Assembly (NCBI GenBank): GCA_035270785.1
Contig: DATESN010000014.1
Location: forward strand, 1-14,042
Source: DATESN01 sp035270785
GTDB lineage: Bacteria; Bacillota; Clostridia; Lachnospirales; Lachnospiraceae
DNA: 14,042 bases
Direction of reading: 5' to 3'
The translations under genes and the position numbers were made by a program. A model generated the notes under the pieces. It was not told the DNA's origin and ran no database searches. It was given only the letters and a program-made list of their open reading frames with translations. Shown here in pieces: positions 1-5,778 of the stretch. Positions within the stretch are counted from its first letter, which is position 1; each line of letters starts with the position of its first letter.

Positions 1-627
1 ATCATTGCCAGGCATTTCGACAAGGAACACCCGCACATCCATCTTGTCTTTAATCGGGTTGACAATAACGGCAAGACCATATCCGACAGTAACGACCGTT
101 ACCGGAGCGAGAAGATCTGCAAGGAATTGACGCACAAGTACGGATTATACTATTCCACGGGCAAGGAGAATGTGAAGCAACACCGCCTGCGTGAGCCGGA
201 CAAGACCAGATACGAGATATACGAAGCCCTTAAAACTTCCGTCCCGAGGTGCAGGGACTGGAAACAATTGATAAGAGAACTTGAAAGATCAGGAATCAGG
301 ACGGAATTCAAGACCAAAGGCAATACCACCACCGTGGAGGGAGTAAAATTCAGAAAGGGAGGGTACACGTTCAACGGCTCGAAAGTGGACAGGATGTTCA
401 GTTACTCGAAAATCGACTACCAATTAAAACAGAACGTCCGACAGTCCATGCGGCAGGATCAGGCACAATCGATATCGGCAACGGTACACAACAGTACAGA
501 ATCCATAGTATCGGGATTGGGAGGACTGTTCGACATCCGGCCTGCAAGCGGGCATGATGACGATCAGGCATACCTGTACCAGCAACCGAAAAAAAAGAAG
601 AAACGCAGGTACGGCCGGCAGATGTAG
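1..627 (+). CDS. Relaxase/mobilization nuclease, C-terminal part (MobB-like), 5' end outside window
   Basis: The frame is open from base 1 to the TAG at 625-627, giving 208 residues; the start lies upstream of the window. Near the visible start is His-Pro-His-Ile-His followed by LVFNRVDNNGKTISDSN (about residues 10-30). This matches the HUH histidine motif of Relaxase/Mobilization nuclease domain proteins, which coordinates the metal used to nick oriT and form a phosphotyrosine link with the transferred strand. The motif-I tyrosine must lie in the missing N-terminus. Residues 43-145 resemble the helical tail of Bacteroides relaxases, including the FNGSKVDRMFSYSKIDYQL stretch. The protein ends in a strongly basic Lys/Arg tail (KKKKKRRYGR). 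An internal ATG at 127 would omit the histidines and is not the start. Family is confident; the exact Mob subtype is not. Confidence 0.88.
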   Translation: MIARHFDKEHPHIHLVFNRVDNNGKTISDSNDRYRSEKICKELTHKYGLYYSTGKENVKQHRLREPDKTRYEIYEALKTSVPRCRDWKQLIRELERSGIRTEFKTKGNTTTVEGVKFRKGGYTFNGSKVDRMFSYSKIDYQLKQNVRQSMRQDQAQSISATVHNSTESIVSGLGGLFDIRPASGHDDDQAYLYQQPKKKKKRRYGRQM

Positions 628-657
628 TCTACATAATGCAGTCAATATCTCAATAAG

Positions 658-704
658 TCATGGCATCATGATCTCATTAAATAGTACTTCAATGCATAAA
701 TGCA
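658..704. repeat. Two small palindromes between relaxase and next gene
   Basis: TCATG-GCAT-CATGA (658-671) and TGCAT-AA-ATGCA (693-704) are short perfect dyads in the 125-bp gap after the relaxase. Neither is followed by a T tract, so they are not convincing terminators. They could be protein sites of the mobilization region, but dyads this short also arise by chance in such DNA. Confidence 0.25.
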
Positions 705-752
705 AGGGTGCAATAAAATATCAAGGTAATAACACAATAACACATTAAAGAA

Positions 753-1298
753 ATGAAGAATAAAGACGTAAACGAGATATACACGCTTTTCGAGGAAATC
801 AGGGAGATTGTAAAGGCAGGGAACAGTAATAGCGCTCCCACCCAACCCGAAATACTCGGCTTGTCGGCCATCGACGAGTTATCCGGTAAACTGGATGAAG
901 CCATCAGAGAAATCCGCAAACCGGTTAGGACTGAATACCACCATATTTTCAGTATCGCTTCCAGTAAGGTATTTTACGGGATGATCGGGTTATGTATCAT
1001 GTGCCTAATTTTATTTTTCATCGTATTCTACCAGCAGAAAGAAATCACTACCTGCAAGGACAACGATTTAAAGTACCGTTACGTCCAGATGCAGGGAGAA
1101 ATCACCCCTGCAGGTGTAAACGATCTCGACAGTATTTTCGAGAACCGGAGGGATAGCGTGAGAATGATCCGTAAACTGGTGAAACAGCACGAAAAAGCAG
1201 TTATCGAAAAAACCAGAAGGTTGGAAAGGGCAAGGCTGAAAGAACTGGAAGCAGAGCAGTTGAGACAGGATGTGGAAAATTTCAAACACAAAAAATAA
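753..1298 (+). CDS. Small membrane-anchored coiled-coil protein of the mobilization region (hypothetical)
   Basis: This 181-residue protein begins at ATG 753, preceded by an A-rich stretch (ATTAAAGAA) typical of weak Bacteroidetes ribosome sites. Residues 1-70 are soluble and charged. Residues 73-93 (VFYGMIGLCIMCLILFFIVFY) form one transmembrane segment. Residues about 135-178 are a Lys/Arg/Glu-rich helix with a coiled-coil pattern. No catalytic motif is visible. It sits 125 bp after the relaxase on the same strand, so it probably belongs to the same mobilization module, perhaps anchoring or assisting the relaxosome at the membrane. That role is inferred from position only. I do not recognise a named family. 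Confidence 0.75.
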   Translation: MKNKDVNEIYTLFEEIREIVKAGNSNSAPTQPEILGLSAIDELSGKLDEAIREIRKPVRTEYHHIFSIASSKVFYGMIGLCIMCLILFFIVFYQQKEITTCKDNDLKYRYVQMQGEITPAGVNDLDSIFENRRDSVRMIRKLVKQHEKAVIEKTRRLERARLKELEAEQLRQDVENFKHKK

Positions 1299-1317
1299 AT
1301 TTCACAGCGATCAAAAA

Positions 1318-1333
1318 ACACACTTTTGTGTGT
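1318..1333 (+). promoter_or_regulatory. Dyad operator 1 (ACACAC-TTTT-GTGTGT) upstream of ThiF-like gene
   Basis: A perfect 6-bp inverted repeat flanks TTTT. It is followed after exactly 22 bases by a -7-like box at 1356-1363, placing the dyad centre near -42. A further perfect palindrome, GTGTACAC (1335-1342), lies just downstream. The same dyad with the same spacing recurs at 3006 and 3872, so this is a shared activator site. The PAS-LuxR protein encoded at 2195-2953 is the likely binder (inference). Confidence 0.8.
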
Positions 1334-1355
1334 TGTGTACACTATTTTTCTTCAC

Positions 1356-1363
1356 GACCTTTG
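1356..1363 (+). promoter_or_regulatory. -7 promoter box for ThiF-like gene (GACCTTTG)
   Basis: GACCTTTG matches the Bacteroidetes -7 consensus TAnnTTTG at 5 of 6 fixed positions (G replaces the first T). Transcription would start near 1367-1371, leaving a leader of about 12 bases before ATG 1382. At the -33 position only GTTG (1332-1335) is present, 20 bases before the box. The promoter is therefore weak without an activator at the dyad just upstream. Confidence 0.55.
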
Positions 1364-1381
1364 TTGCAAAAATAAGACAAT

Positions 1382-2140
1382 ATGGAAGAAAGATACAGTA
1401 GGAACCGAATTTATGTCCGCCCGGAAGAACAGCAACTCCTCAAGCATTTCCGCATCCTGCTGGGTGGTGCAGGTATCGGCAGTATTATAGCCGAGTGCGC
1501 ATTGCGGTTCGGATTTGAAACCATTACCATCGTGGATGGCGACGTGGTGGAAGAATCAAACCTCAACCGCCAGAATTACCGGATGCAGGATATAGGTAAA
1601 CCCAAAGCCGAAGCTTTGAAAGAGCATTTATTGAGTATCAATCCAAATGCTGACATTACGGCAATAAATACATTCATCGATGCCGGCAATGTGGAAGAAC
1701 TGGTTAAAGAACAAGATGTTGCCATAAACGCATTGGATTTCCAGTCGGATATCCCGTTTGTTTTTGATGAATGGTGCCAGAAGTATAATGTCCCGGTCAT
1801 ACACCCCTATAATCTCGGTTGGGGCGGATTGGCATTTGTGGTGGAGCCTACAGGCCCGCAACTGAAAGACTTTACCGATAAATGGGAGAACTTTGAAGTA
1901 CAGCTTATAGAGCGCATTGTGAATTACTTTAAACTCTGGGTACAACCCAAGCCGTGGATTGAAAAAATCATCACCCAATACAAAAATGAAAAAAGTATAC
2001 TTCCGCCACCGCAACTTCCTATCGCTTCGTGGATAGCCGCCGGATTGTGCACCAACCTGTTGTTTTGCATTGCCACGGGGCAAAAGACAAAACGCTATCC
2101 AAAATTTTATCTGTCATCCATTATAGATGACAGGAATTAA
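1382..2140 (+). CDS. ThiF/MoeB-family E1-like adenylyltransferase
   Basis: The 252-residue protein has a Rossmann nucleotide-binding motif GGAGIGS at residues 28-34. It continues with VDGDVVEESNLNRQ (51-64), the Asp and Asn-Leu-Asn-Arg-Gln signature of ThiF/MoeB/E1 enzymes, then GKPKA with the ATP-contacting Lys73. NALDFQSD (116-123) follows, where Asp119 fits the Mg-ATP aspartate. Family members activate a carboxylate, usually the C-terminus of a ubiquitin-like protein or a peptide, as an acyl-adenylate. There are no CxxC zinc pairs, no rhodanese domain and no ubiquitin-like partner nearby. The protein is near the short end of the family and has its own C-terminal segment (about 160-252) with two Trp-rich helices. 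The gene has a dyad-controlled promoter shared with the acyltransferase at 3084. It converges on the regulator gene at 2195. Substrate unknown; acting on a small acyl or amino acid substrate is inferred from context only. Confidence 0.88.
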   Translation: MEERYSRNRIYVRPEEQQLLKHFRILLGGAGIGSIIAECALRFGFETITIVDGDVVEESNLNRQNYRMQDIGKPKAEALKEHLLSINPNADITAINTFIDAGNVEELVKEQDVAINALDFQSDIPFVFDEWCQKYNVPVIHPYNLGWGGLAFVVEPTGPQLKDFTDKWENFEVQLIERIVNYFKLWVQPKPWIEKIITQYKNEKSILPPPQLPIASWIAAGLCTNLLFCIATGQKTKRYPKFYLSSIIDDRN

Positions 2141-2194
2141 ACAGGGGAGACAAGTAAAGGTATTGTAAAGCTTCGAGCTCCACTTTGAATTATA

Positions 2195-2953
2195 CTATAT
2201 CAGCCTGTGGTGAATGGCAAAACCAAGGGCTTCGGTTATGTTACCCACGTTTAATTTCTCAAACAGTAACCGTTTATACCCCTTGATGGTATCGACCGAC
2301 TTATGGATCTGTTCAGAAATTTCGTTCATCGTGCAGCCTTGTGCGGATAACCGGAGCACCTCTTTTTCATAATCCTTCAGTTCTACACCCGCATATTTGA
2401 CCCATTTTTTATTTTCCGGATGATACCTCCAGCGCGAATTACAACCCTGACGGGAAATCTCGATATTACCGGCTTTCGTCTGTGAGGAGAGGGATACCGA
2501 GCATAACGCCAACCATATCCTGCCGTCCCTTGTCAAATGTAGCGGTGTGATTTCATGGTGGACAAGCATAGCCTTGCCTGACGGTTGTTTCATATGGAAA
2601 TCGTAACCAAGCGTATATTCCAGCCGGTTCACAGGCGGAACAGACTCCGAGAACAAAAAACCTGCCCGGTTGATTTCCAGTAGAAGTGGCAGGTCTGCAT
2701 CCGTCACACGTTCAAGATAAAAATCGTATCCCATATCCCTGACCTTTCCGGCAGGCATACCACAAAGGAATAAAGGGTTTTCAGACACATACAGGAAGTT
2801 TTTCCTGAAATAGTCAATGACGTAAATACTTACATAAGTAGTTCGTGAGAACGCATCCAAAAACTGAATATACCTTTCCATGGGTGCATAGTCCTCATCA
2901 GGGACAAAAAGAATTTCATTCTCCTGAATGAAAAAATCCTCTTTTTTAGCCAT
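2195..2953 (-). CDS. PAS-domain LuxR-type (GerE helix-turn-helix) transcriptional regulator
   Basis: Read on the minus strand from ATG at 2953, the protein has 252 residues. About 35-155 look like a PAS-type sensor (TTYVSIYVIDYFRKNFLYVS, later GRIWLALCSVSLSS). Residues 191-252 are a classic LuxR/GerE DNA-binding domain: LKDYEKEVLRLSAQGCTMNEI, then SVDTIKGYKRLLFEKLNVGNITEAL. There is no phosphoreceiver aspartate domain and no classical autoinducer-binding domain, so signal input is probably through the PAS fold. It is convergent with the ThiF-like gene and divergent from the acyltransferase gene. Three dyad sites with lux-box-like placement flank the island, and this is the obvious candidate to bind them (inference). 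The gene may share the dyad at 3006-3021. Family call is confident; ligand unknown. Confidence 0.88.
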   Translation of the reverse strand: MAKKEDFFIQENEILFVPDEDYAPMERYIQFLDAFSRTTYVSIYVIDYFRKNFLYVSENPLFLCGMPAGKVRDMGYDFYLERVTDADLPLLLEINRAGFLFSESVPPVNRLEYTLGYDFHMKQPSGKAMLVHHEITPLHLTRDGRIWLALCSVSLSSQTKAGNIEISRQGCNSRWRYHPENKKWVKYAGVELKDYEKEVLRLSAQGCTMNEISEQIHKSVDTIKGYKRLLFEKLNVGNITEALGFAIHHRLI

Positions 2954-3005
2954 ACAACACTCCTTTTAATAAAAACAGACGGATCTTACATCCGGAACTT
3001 AAGAA

Positions 3006-3021
3006 ACACACTTTTGTGTCA
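3006..3021 (+). promoter_or_regulatory. Dyad operator 2 (ACACAC-TTTT-GTGTca) in the divergent regulator/acyltransferase gap
   Basis: The inner four bases of each arm are perfect and the outer two on the right are mismatched. Exactly 22 bases separate it from the TACTTTTG box at 3044, the same spacing as at the other two promoters. The dyad centre would be near -42 for the acyltransferase gene. The site lies 53 bases upstream of the regulator start codon, so it could also serve the minus-strand gene. Confidence 0.8.
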
Positions 3022-3043
3022 TTCCCTTTTGCCCCGACAACTG

Positions 3044-3051
3044 TACTTTTG
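3044..3051 (+). promoter_or_regulatory. -7 promoter box for acyltransferase gene (TACTTTTG)
   Basis: TACTTTTG is a perfect TAnnTTTG Bacteroidetes -7 box. The expected start is near 3056-3059, about 26 bases before ATG 3084. The -33 position (around 3020-3023) reads CATT and does not match TTTG, which fits dependence on an activator bound at 3006-3021. Confidence 0.7.
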
Positions 3052-3083
3052 TGTCCGTAAATATAAAAAAATAAATCTAAATA

Positions 3084-3731
3084 ATGGATAAATTCATTAC
3101 ATTTTACGACAAATATACCATCTGGCAATTGTCGGAGGATAGTTTGCATGAACTTGCCGGATTTGTGGTGCGGGAAAACTACAAGCATCATTCCAATAGC
3201 CGGCCCAATATTCATTTCGATGCAGAAGTCGAAGCAGTATATCGGGAAGAAGTGCGTTATTTTAACCATTCACGGATATTTGTAGCAAAAAATAGTGAGA
3301 ATAACATTATAGGAGCCATCCGCCTGATGCTGTGGGATGGGAGAGAAACACTGCCCATACAGTCTTTATTCGGCATTCAATGCCTAAACGATATTTCACC
3401 CGATGATAGTTGTTCTGCAATTTGGCATATAGGACGATTGGCAGTCAATACCGATATCGGCCGTCATGGATTGTTACTGTTCAAATCGCTGTTGCTCTAT
3501 GCCATGTACCCGATTTGCAACAGAAAGAAAGGGATTGTGTTTGCAGAATGTGATAGCAAACTGCTGCGAACAATGAAACTAATGGGTATTCGGGTGCATA
3601 GCCTTGGCAATGGGATCGAATACCTCGGTTCGGAAACGATCCCCGTTTATTCCACATATGATGACCTTGTCGGTTTTTTTCGTGAGAACCAATCTTTCTA
3701 CGGTATCAATCAAGCCAGTGTAGTTGCTTGA
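3084..3731 (+). CDS. GNAT-fold acyltransferase resembling N-acyl amino acid synthase (FeeM)/LuxI-like enzymes
   Basis: The 215-residue protein carries the strand pair RIFVAKNSENNIIGAIRLML (64-83) typical of the GNAT core. WHIGRLAVNTDIGRHGLLLF (114-133) follows, where an (E/H)-x-x-R-x-x-V stretch precedes the helix that contacts the acyl donor in FeeM and LuxI-like synthases. A later segment, MKLMGIRVHSLGNGIEYLGS (164-183) and then IPVYSTYDDL, resembles the C-terminal strand region of the same enzymes. Length (about 200 residues) also fits. These enzymes transfer an acyl chain from acyl-ACP or acyl-CoA to an amine to make small lipid signals. His115 stands where LuxI-type enzymes usually have Glu. 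The gene has an activator-type promoter and lies divergent from the PAS-LuxR gene. An ordinary small-molecule acetyltransferase remains possible. Confidence 0.68.
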   Translation: MDKFITFYDKYTIWQLSEDSLHELAGFVVRENYKHHSNSRPNIHFDAEVEAVYREEVRYFNHSRIFVAKNSENNIIGAIRLMLWDGRETLPIQSLFGIQCLNDISPDDSCSAIWHIGRLAVNTDIGRHGLLLFKSLLLYAMYPICNRKKGIVFAECDSKLLRTMKLMGIRVHSLGNGIEYLGSETIPVYSTYDDLVGFFRENQSFYGINQASVVA

Positions 3732-3833
3732 AATACAATTGTAAGGAACAACCAAGTGTCATTACGACGGCTTTTTTGGATCAGAATTGAAAAATATTCC
3801 GTAAAACCAAATGTTTTTTGCCCAAAGGAAAAA

Positions 3834-3849
3834 ACACACAAAAGTGTGT
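3834..3849 (-). promoter_or_regulatory. Dyad operator 4, inverted perfect copy (ACACAC-AAAA-GTGTGT)
   Basis: This is the perfect 16-bp dyad in the opposite orientation, centred 38 bp upstream of the dyad at 3872-3887. No TAnnTTTG box lies at the equivalent 22-base distance on the minus strand (3804-3811 reads AAACCAAA). It is therefore more likely an auxiliary upstream site for the rightward promoter than the core of a leftward promoter. Confidence 0.7.
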
Positions 3850-3871
3850 ATTTCGATAGTGTATGCCAAAA

Positions 3872-3887
3872 ACACACTTTTGTGTAT
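3872..3887 (+). promoter_or_regulatory. Dyad operator 3 (ACACAC-TTTT-GTGTat) upstream of the lipoprotein/barrel operon
   Basis: The dyad lies exactly 22 bases before the TAATTTTG box at 3910-3917. This is the third instance of the same arrangement and links the surface-protein operon beginning at 4071 to the same control as the ThiF-like and acyltransferase genes. Confidence 0.8.
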
Positions 3888-3909
3888 AGTAAATGGAAAA
3901 ACAAGGGTA

Positions 3910-3917
3910 TAATTTTG
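3910..3917 (+). promoter_or_regulatory. -7 promoter box for the lipoprotein operon (TAATTTTG)
   Basis: TAATTTTG is a perfect TAnnTTTG box. The start would be near 3922-3925, giving an unusually long leader of about 146 bases before ATG 4071. The -33 position (3886-3889) reads ATAG, so no -33 element supports the box, consistent with activation from the dyad upstream. Confidence 0.7.
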
Positions 3918-4013
3918 CATCAGTAAAGCAAAAAAATGAATTAATCAACAGATTTTTATAGTGCGCAATATGGAAAGAAGGTTGTTAAGATAGTTCATTG
4001 ACAAATATTTATT

Positions 4014-4050
4014 CATACCCTGAGTACTTGAATACAATATGTACGGTATG
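4014..4050 (+). repeat. Hairpin in the leader of the lipoprotein mRNA
   Basis: CATACC (4014-4019) pairs with GGTATG (4045-4050), and an inner GTAC (4024-4027) can pair with GTAC (4041-4044), leaving CTGA as a bulge. It ends 20 bases before ATG 4071, so it could affect translation initiation or mRNA stability. The long leader 3925-4070 holds nothing else that I recognise. Confidence 0.35.
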
Positions 4051-4070
4051 GGGACAAAAAAATTACAATT

Positions 4071-5141
4071 ATGAGAACAATTCTTTTTACATTGCTGGCA
4101 TTAACATGCATGCTACTATCCTCTTGTAATAATGAGTTGGATGAACAACAAGTAGCGATCACCGATGAAACTAATACAGTTTTTAGGCAATCGGATGGAA
4201 TTCTTATGTTTGATAATGAAGCAGCATTTTTAGAAGCTGTCGAAAAAGTGAGAAATAATGAAGTTGGAACTGCCTCTTTTACCCGTTCTGCTTCCGGGGA
4301 AGAATTTATTTCTTTATTTAGAGAATTTGATCAGGCTATGACTGAAGCAGACGATTATTACCAACGTGAGGGAGGATATGAAGAATTTAAGGTGAAATTC
4401 CCCAATCTGTATTATCCTGAATACGAAGAAGATTATGCAGCGTTCCTGCCAGTAAGTGACGAGGCTATTGCAAAGCTATTAAATCAGCAAGGTAAAGTTA
4501 TAATAGCTGGAAAAGAGATAGATATGCGTGATGTTTTTTCTTATGAAAAAATTCAAGAATTAGGATTAGGTATGCCCGAAAATGTAAATGTTGATGTAGA
4601 GGAAAATCCCAATACTCGCGCATTTACAGATATAAAGTATCTTACCTTGGATAAAGAAAATATGAATAAAAAAAGAAAAGCTTGGATTACTTTGAGAGGA
4701 ATTGAGGTTAGTGATAAAAATTCAAAAGACGGGTCTAAAGTTAAACTAGGAAGAGTTGATTTATGTTTTAGGAAGAAAGGGGCTGTTCATTGGTATAATG
4801 GGAAAATGACATCAAGGGGTTATTGGTATTCAACAAATGGCGTTCGAACCCCCATAACAAGTCAAGGTCTAAAAGAACTTGAATATTCCCCCCATAAATA
4901 TTATGTTTCTGCATCCAGGTATTATCAAACTATAAAGCCATCAGAAGTTGATAAAATTAAATTGGAATTCGCATGCGGAGAAGATTATCCTAAATACTCT
5001 TTTACAGGAATTTATACTGTAGATATAAATCATTTAATGTCACTAGATAACGGTACGGGTTTTGGGGAAGACCTTGCAAGTTTTTTGGTTAATTGGGGCC
5101 TGTGGTTAATACCTGTAGCAGTAACCATTATTTTATTATAA
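4071..5141 (+). CDS. Surface-type lipoprotein of unknown function (paralogue of the one at 6469)
   Basis: The 356-residue protein starts with a lipoprotein signal peptide (MRTILFTLLALTCMLLSSC) whose lipobox is LSSC with Cys19. An acidic linker follows, then FTRSAS (70-75), then LPVSDEAIAKLLNQQGKVII (126-145), which has a counterpart in the lipoprotein at 6469. A second Arg motif, NTRAF, is at 181-185. The middle (about 200-320) looks beta-rich. The last 20 or so residues (about 336-356, ending VAVTIILL) are hydrophobic and could be a terminal membrane segment, unusual for a lipoprotein. The overall architecture resembles Bacteroides DUF4848-type lipoproteins, but I am not certain of that assignment. 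The barrel gene follows after 17 bases, so the two are probably co-transcribed from the promoter at 3910. Confidence 0.8.
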   Translation: MRTILFTLLALTCMLLSSCNNELDEQQVAITDETNTVFRQSDGILMFDNEAAFLEAVEKVRNNEVGTASFTRSASGEEFISLFREFDQAMTEADDYYQREGGYEEFKVKFPNLYYPEYEEDYAAFLPVSDEAIAKLLNQQGKVIIAGKEIDMRDVFSYEKIQELGLGMPENVNVDVEENPNTRAFTDIKYLTLDKENMNKKRKAWITLRGIEVSDKNSKDGSKVKLGRVDLCFRKKGAVHWYNGKMTSRGYWYSTNGVRTPITSQGLKELEYSPHKYYVSASRYYQTIKPSEVDKIKLEFACGEDYPKYSFTGIYTVDINHLMSLDNGTGFGEDLASFLVNWGLWLIPVAVTIILL

Positions 5142-5158
5142 ATATAAAAAAAAGGATT

Positions 5159-5776
5159 ATGTTTTCGATTTTAAGGACATCATTATTTGTGTTATTTGTT
5201 TTCGCATGCACATACATGAACGGCCAGAACTTAGAAAAGATGGAATTTTTTTTTGAAGCAGGTTCCGCAAAGGGGATAAATGACGTTTTTAGTTATAACT
5301 TCCAGTTTTCTCCAGGATATAAATTAACAGAAAATTTCACATTAGGAGTAGGAATTGGATTTGTAGACTATAATAATAGAACGGATTTAAAAAATGAATT
5401 AATAGATAATCATTATTTTCAAACAGGCTGGCATAATGCGTGGAAGCCTTATCTACATGGAAAATATAGTATTTCGTCAAATCATCGGGTAAACCCCTTC
5501 ATTAAGGTTGACATTGGCTATGCATTCTTTTCCCATAAGAAAAAACTTTCTTATGTAGATGAAATTGAAAACGATTATGTTACTATACCGTTTGATATAA
5601 AGGGGGGGATTAACTCTACTATCAATTTAGGCATTTTAAAACATTCAAATCATTTTGGAGAGGCATTAACTGTATCCGTGTTTTATCTTTTTCAGCCTGT
5701 AACATATAAATATATGTCGAACTCTGTAAGGAAAAACATATCTTCCATTGGATTTAATGTAGGTGTTATTTTTTAG
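5159..5776 (+). CDS. Small outer-membrane beta-barrel protein, operon partner of the lipoprotein
   Basis: I chose ATG 5159 rather than the upstream ATG at 5093. The later start gives a clean signal peptide (MFSILRTSLFVLFVFACTYM, cut after about NGQ), is preceded by an A-rich AAAAAAAGGATT, and does not overlap the lipoprotein gene. The mature part of the 205-residue product shows alternating hydrophobic/polar strands with aromatic girdles (for example TENFTLGVGIGFVDY and NPFIKVDIGYAFF). It ends in GFNVGVIF, with the terminal Phe expected for BamA-assembled barrels. This fits an outer-membrane barrel of about eight strands. The gene holds a T9 tract (5246-5254) and a G7 tract (5602-5608) that could slip. 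Function unknown; pairing with a lipoprotein is repeated at 6469/8041. Confidence 0.78.
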   Translation: MFSILRTSLFVLFVFACTYMNGQNLEKMEFFFEAGSAKGINDVFSYNFQFSPGYKLTENFTLGVGIGFVDYNNRTDLKNELIDNHYFQTGWHNAWKPYLHGKYSISSNHRVNPFIKVDIGYAFFSHKKKLSYVDEIENDYVTIPFDIKGGINSTINLGILKHSNHFGEALTVSVFYLFQPVTYKYMSNSVRKNISSIGFNVGVIF

Positions 5777-5778
5777 TC

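Noticed and set aside
1628..2083. Minus-strand ORF of 151 residues inside the ThiF-like gene
   Set aside because: It lies fully inside a well-supported gene, is cysteine- and arginine-rich without family features, and has no promoter or ribosome site.
2167..2192. Convergent terminator between the ThiF-like and regulator genes
   Set aside because: Only a short AGCT-TCG-AGCT dyad and scattered AAAG/CTTT pairing are present, with no stable stem plus T tract.
2946..3269. Minus-strand ORF of 107 residues over the divergent promoter and acyltransferase start
   Set aside because: It overlaps the start of a real gene and the regulatory region and has no recognisable domain.
3804..3811. Leftward promoter driven by the inverted operator at 3834
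   Set aside because: The bases at the required distance (TTTGGTTT on the minus strand) do not match TAnnTTTG, and no minus-strand gene of note follows before the acyltransferase gene.
3732..4070. Invertible promoter as in Bacteroides capsule loci
   Set aside because: The inverted pair of operators (3834 and 3872) is only 16 bp and the segment between is 22 bases, too short for a typical invertible promoter; the activator-site reading explains it better.
5093..5158. Upstream ATG extension of the first barrel protein
   Set aside because: It overlaps the lipoprotein gene and would place a polar, charged stretch before the signal peptide; ATG 5159 has a purine-rich site and a clean signal peptide.
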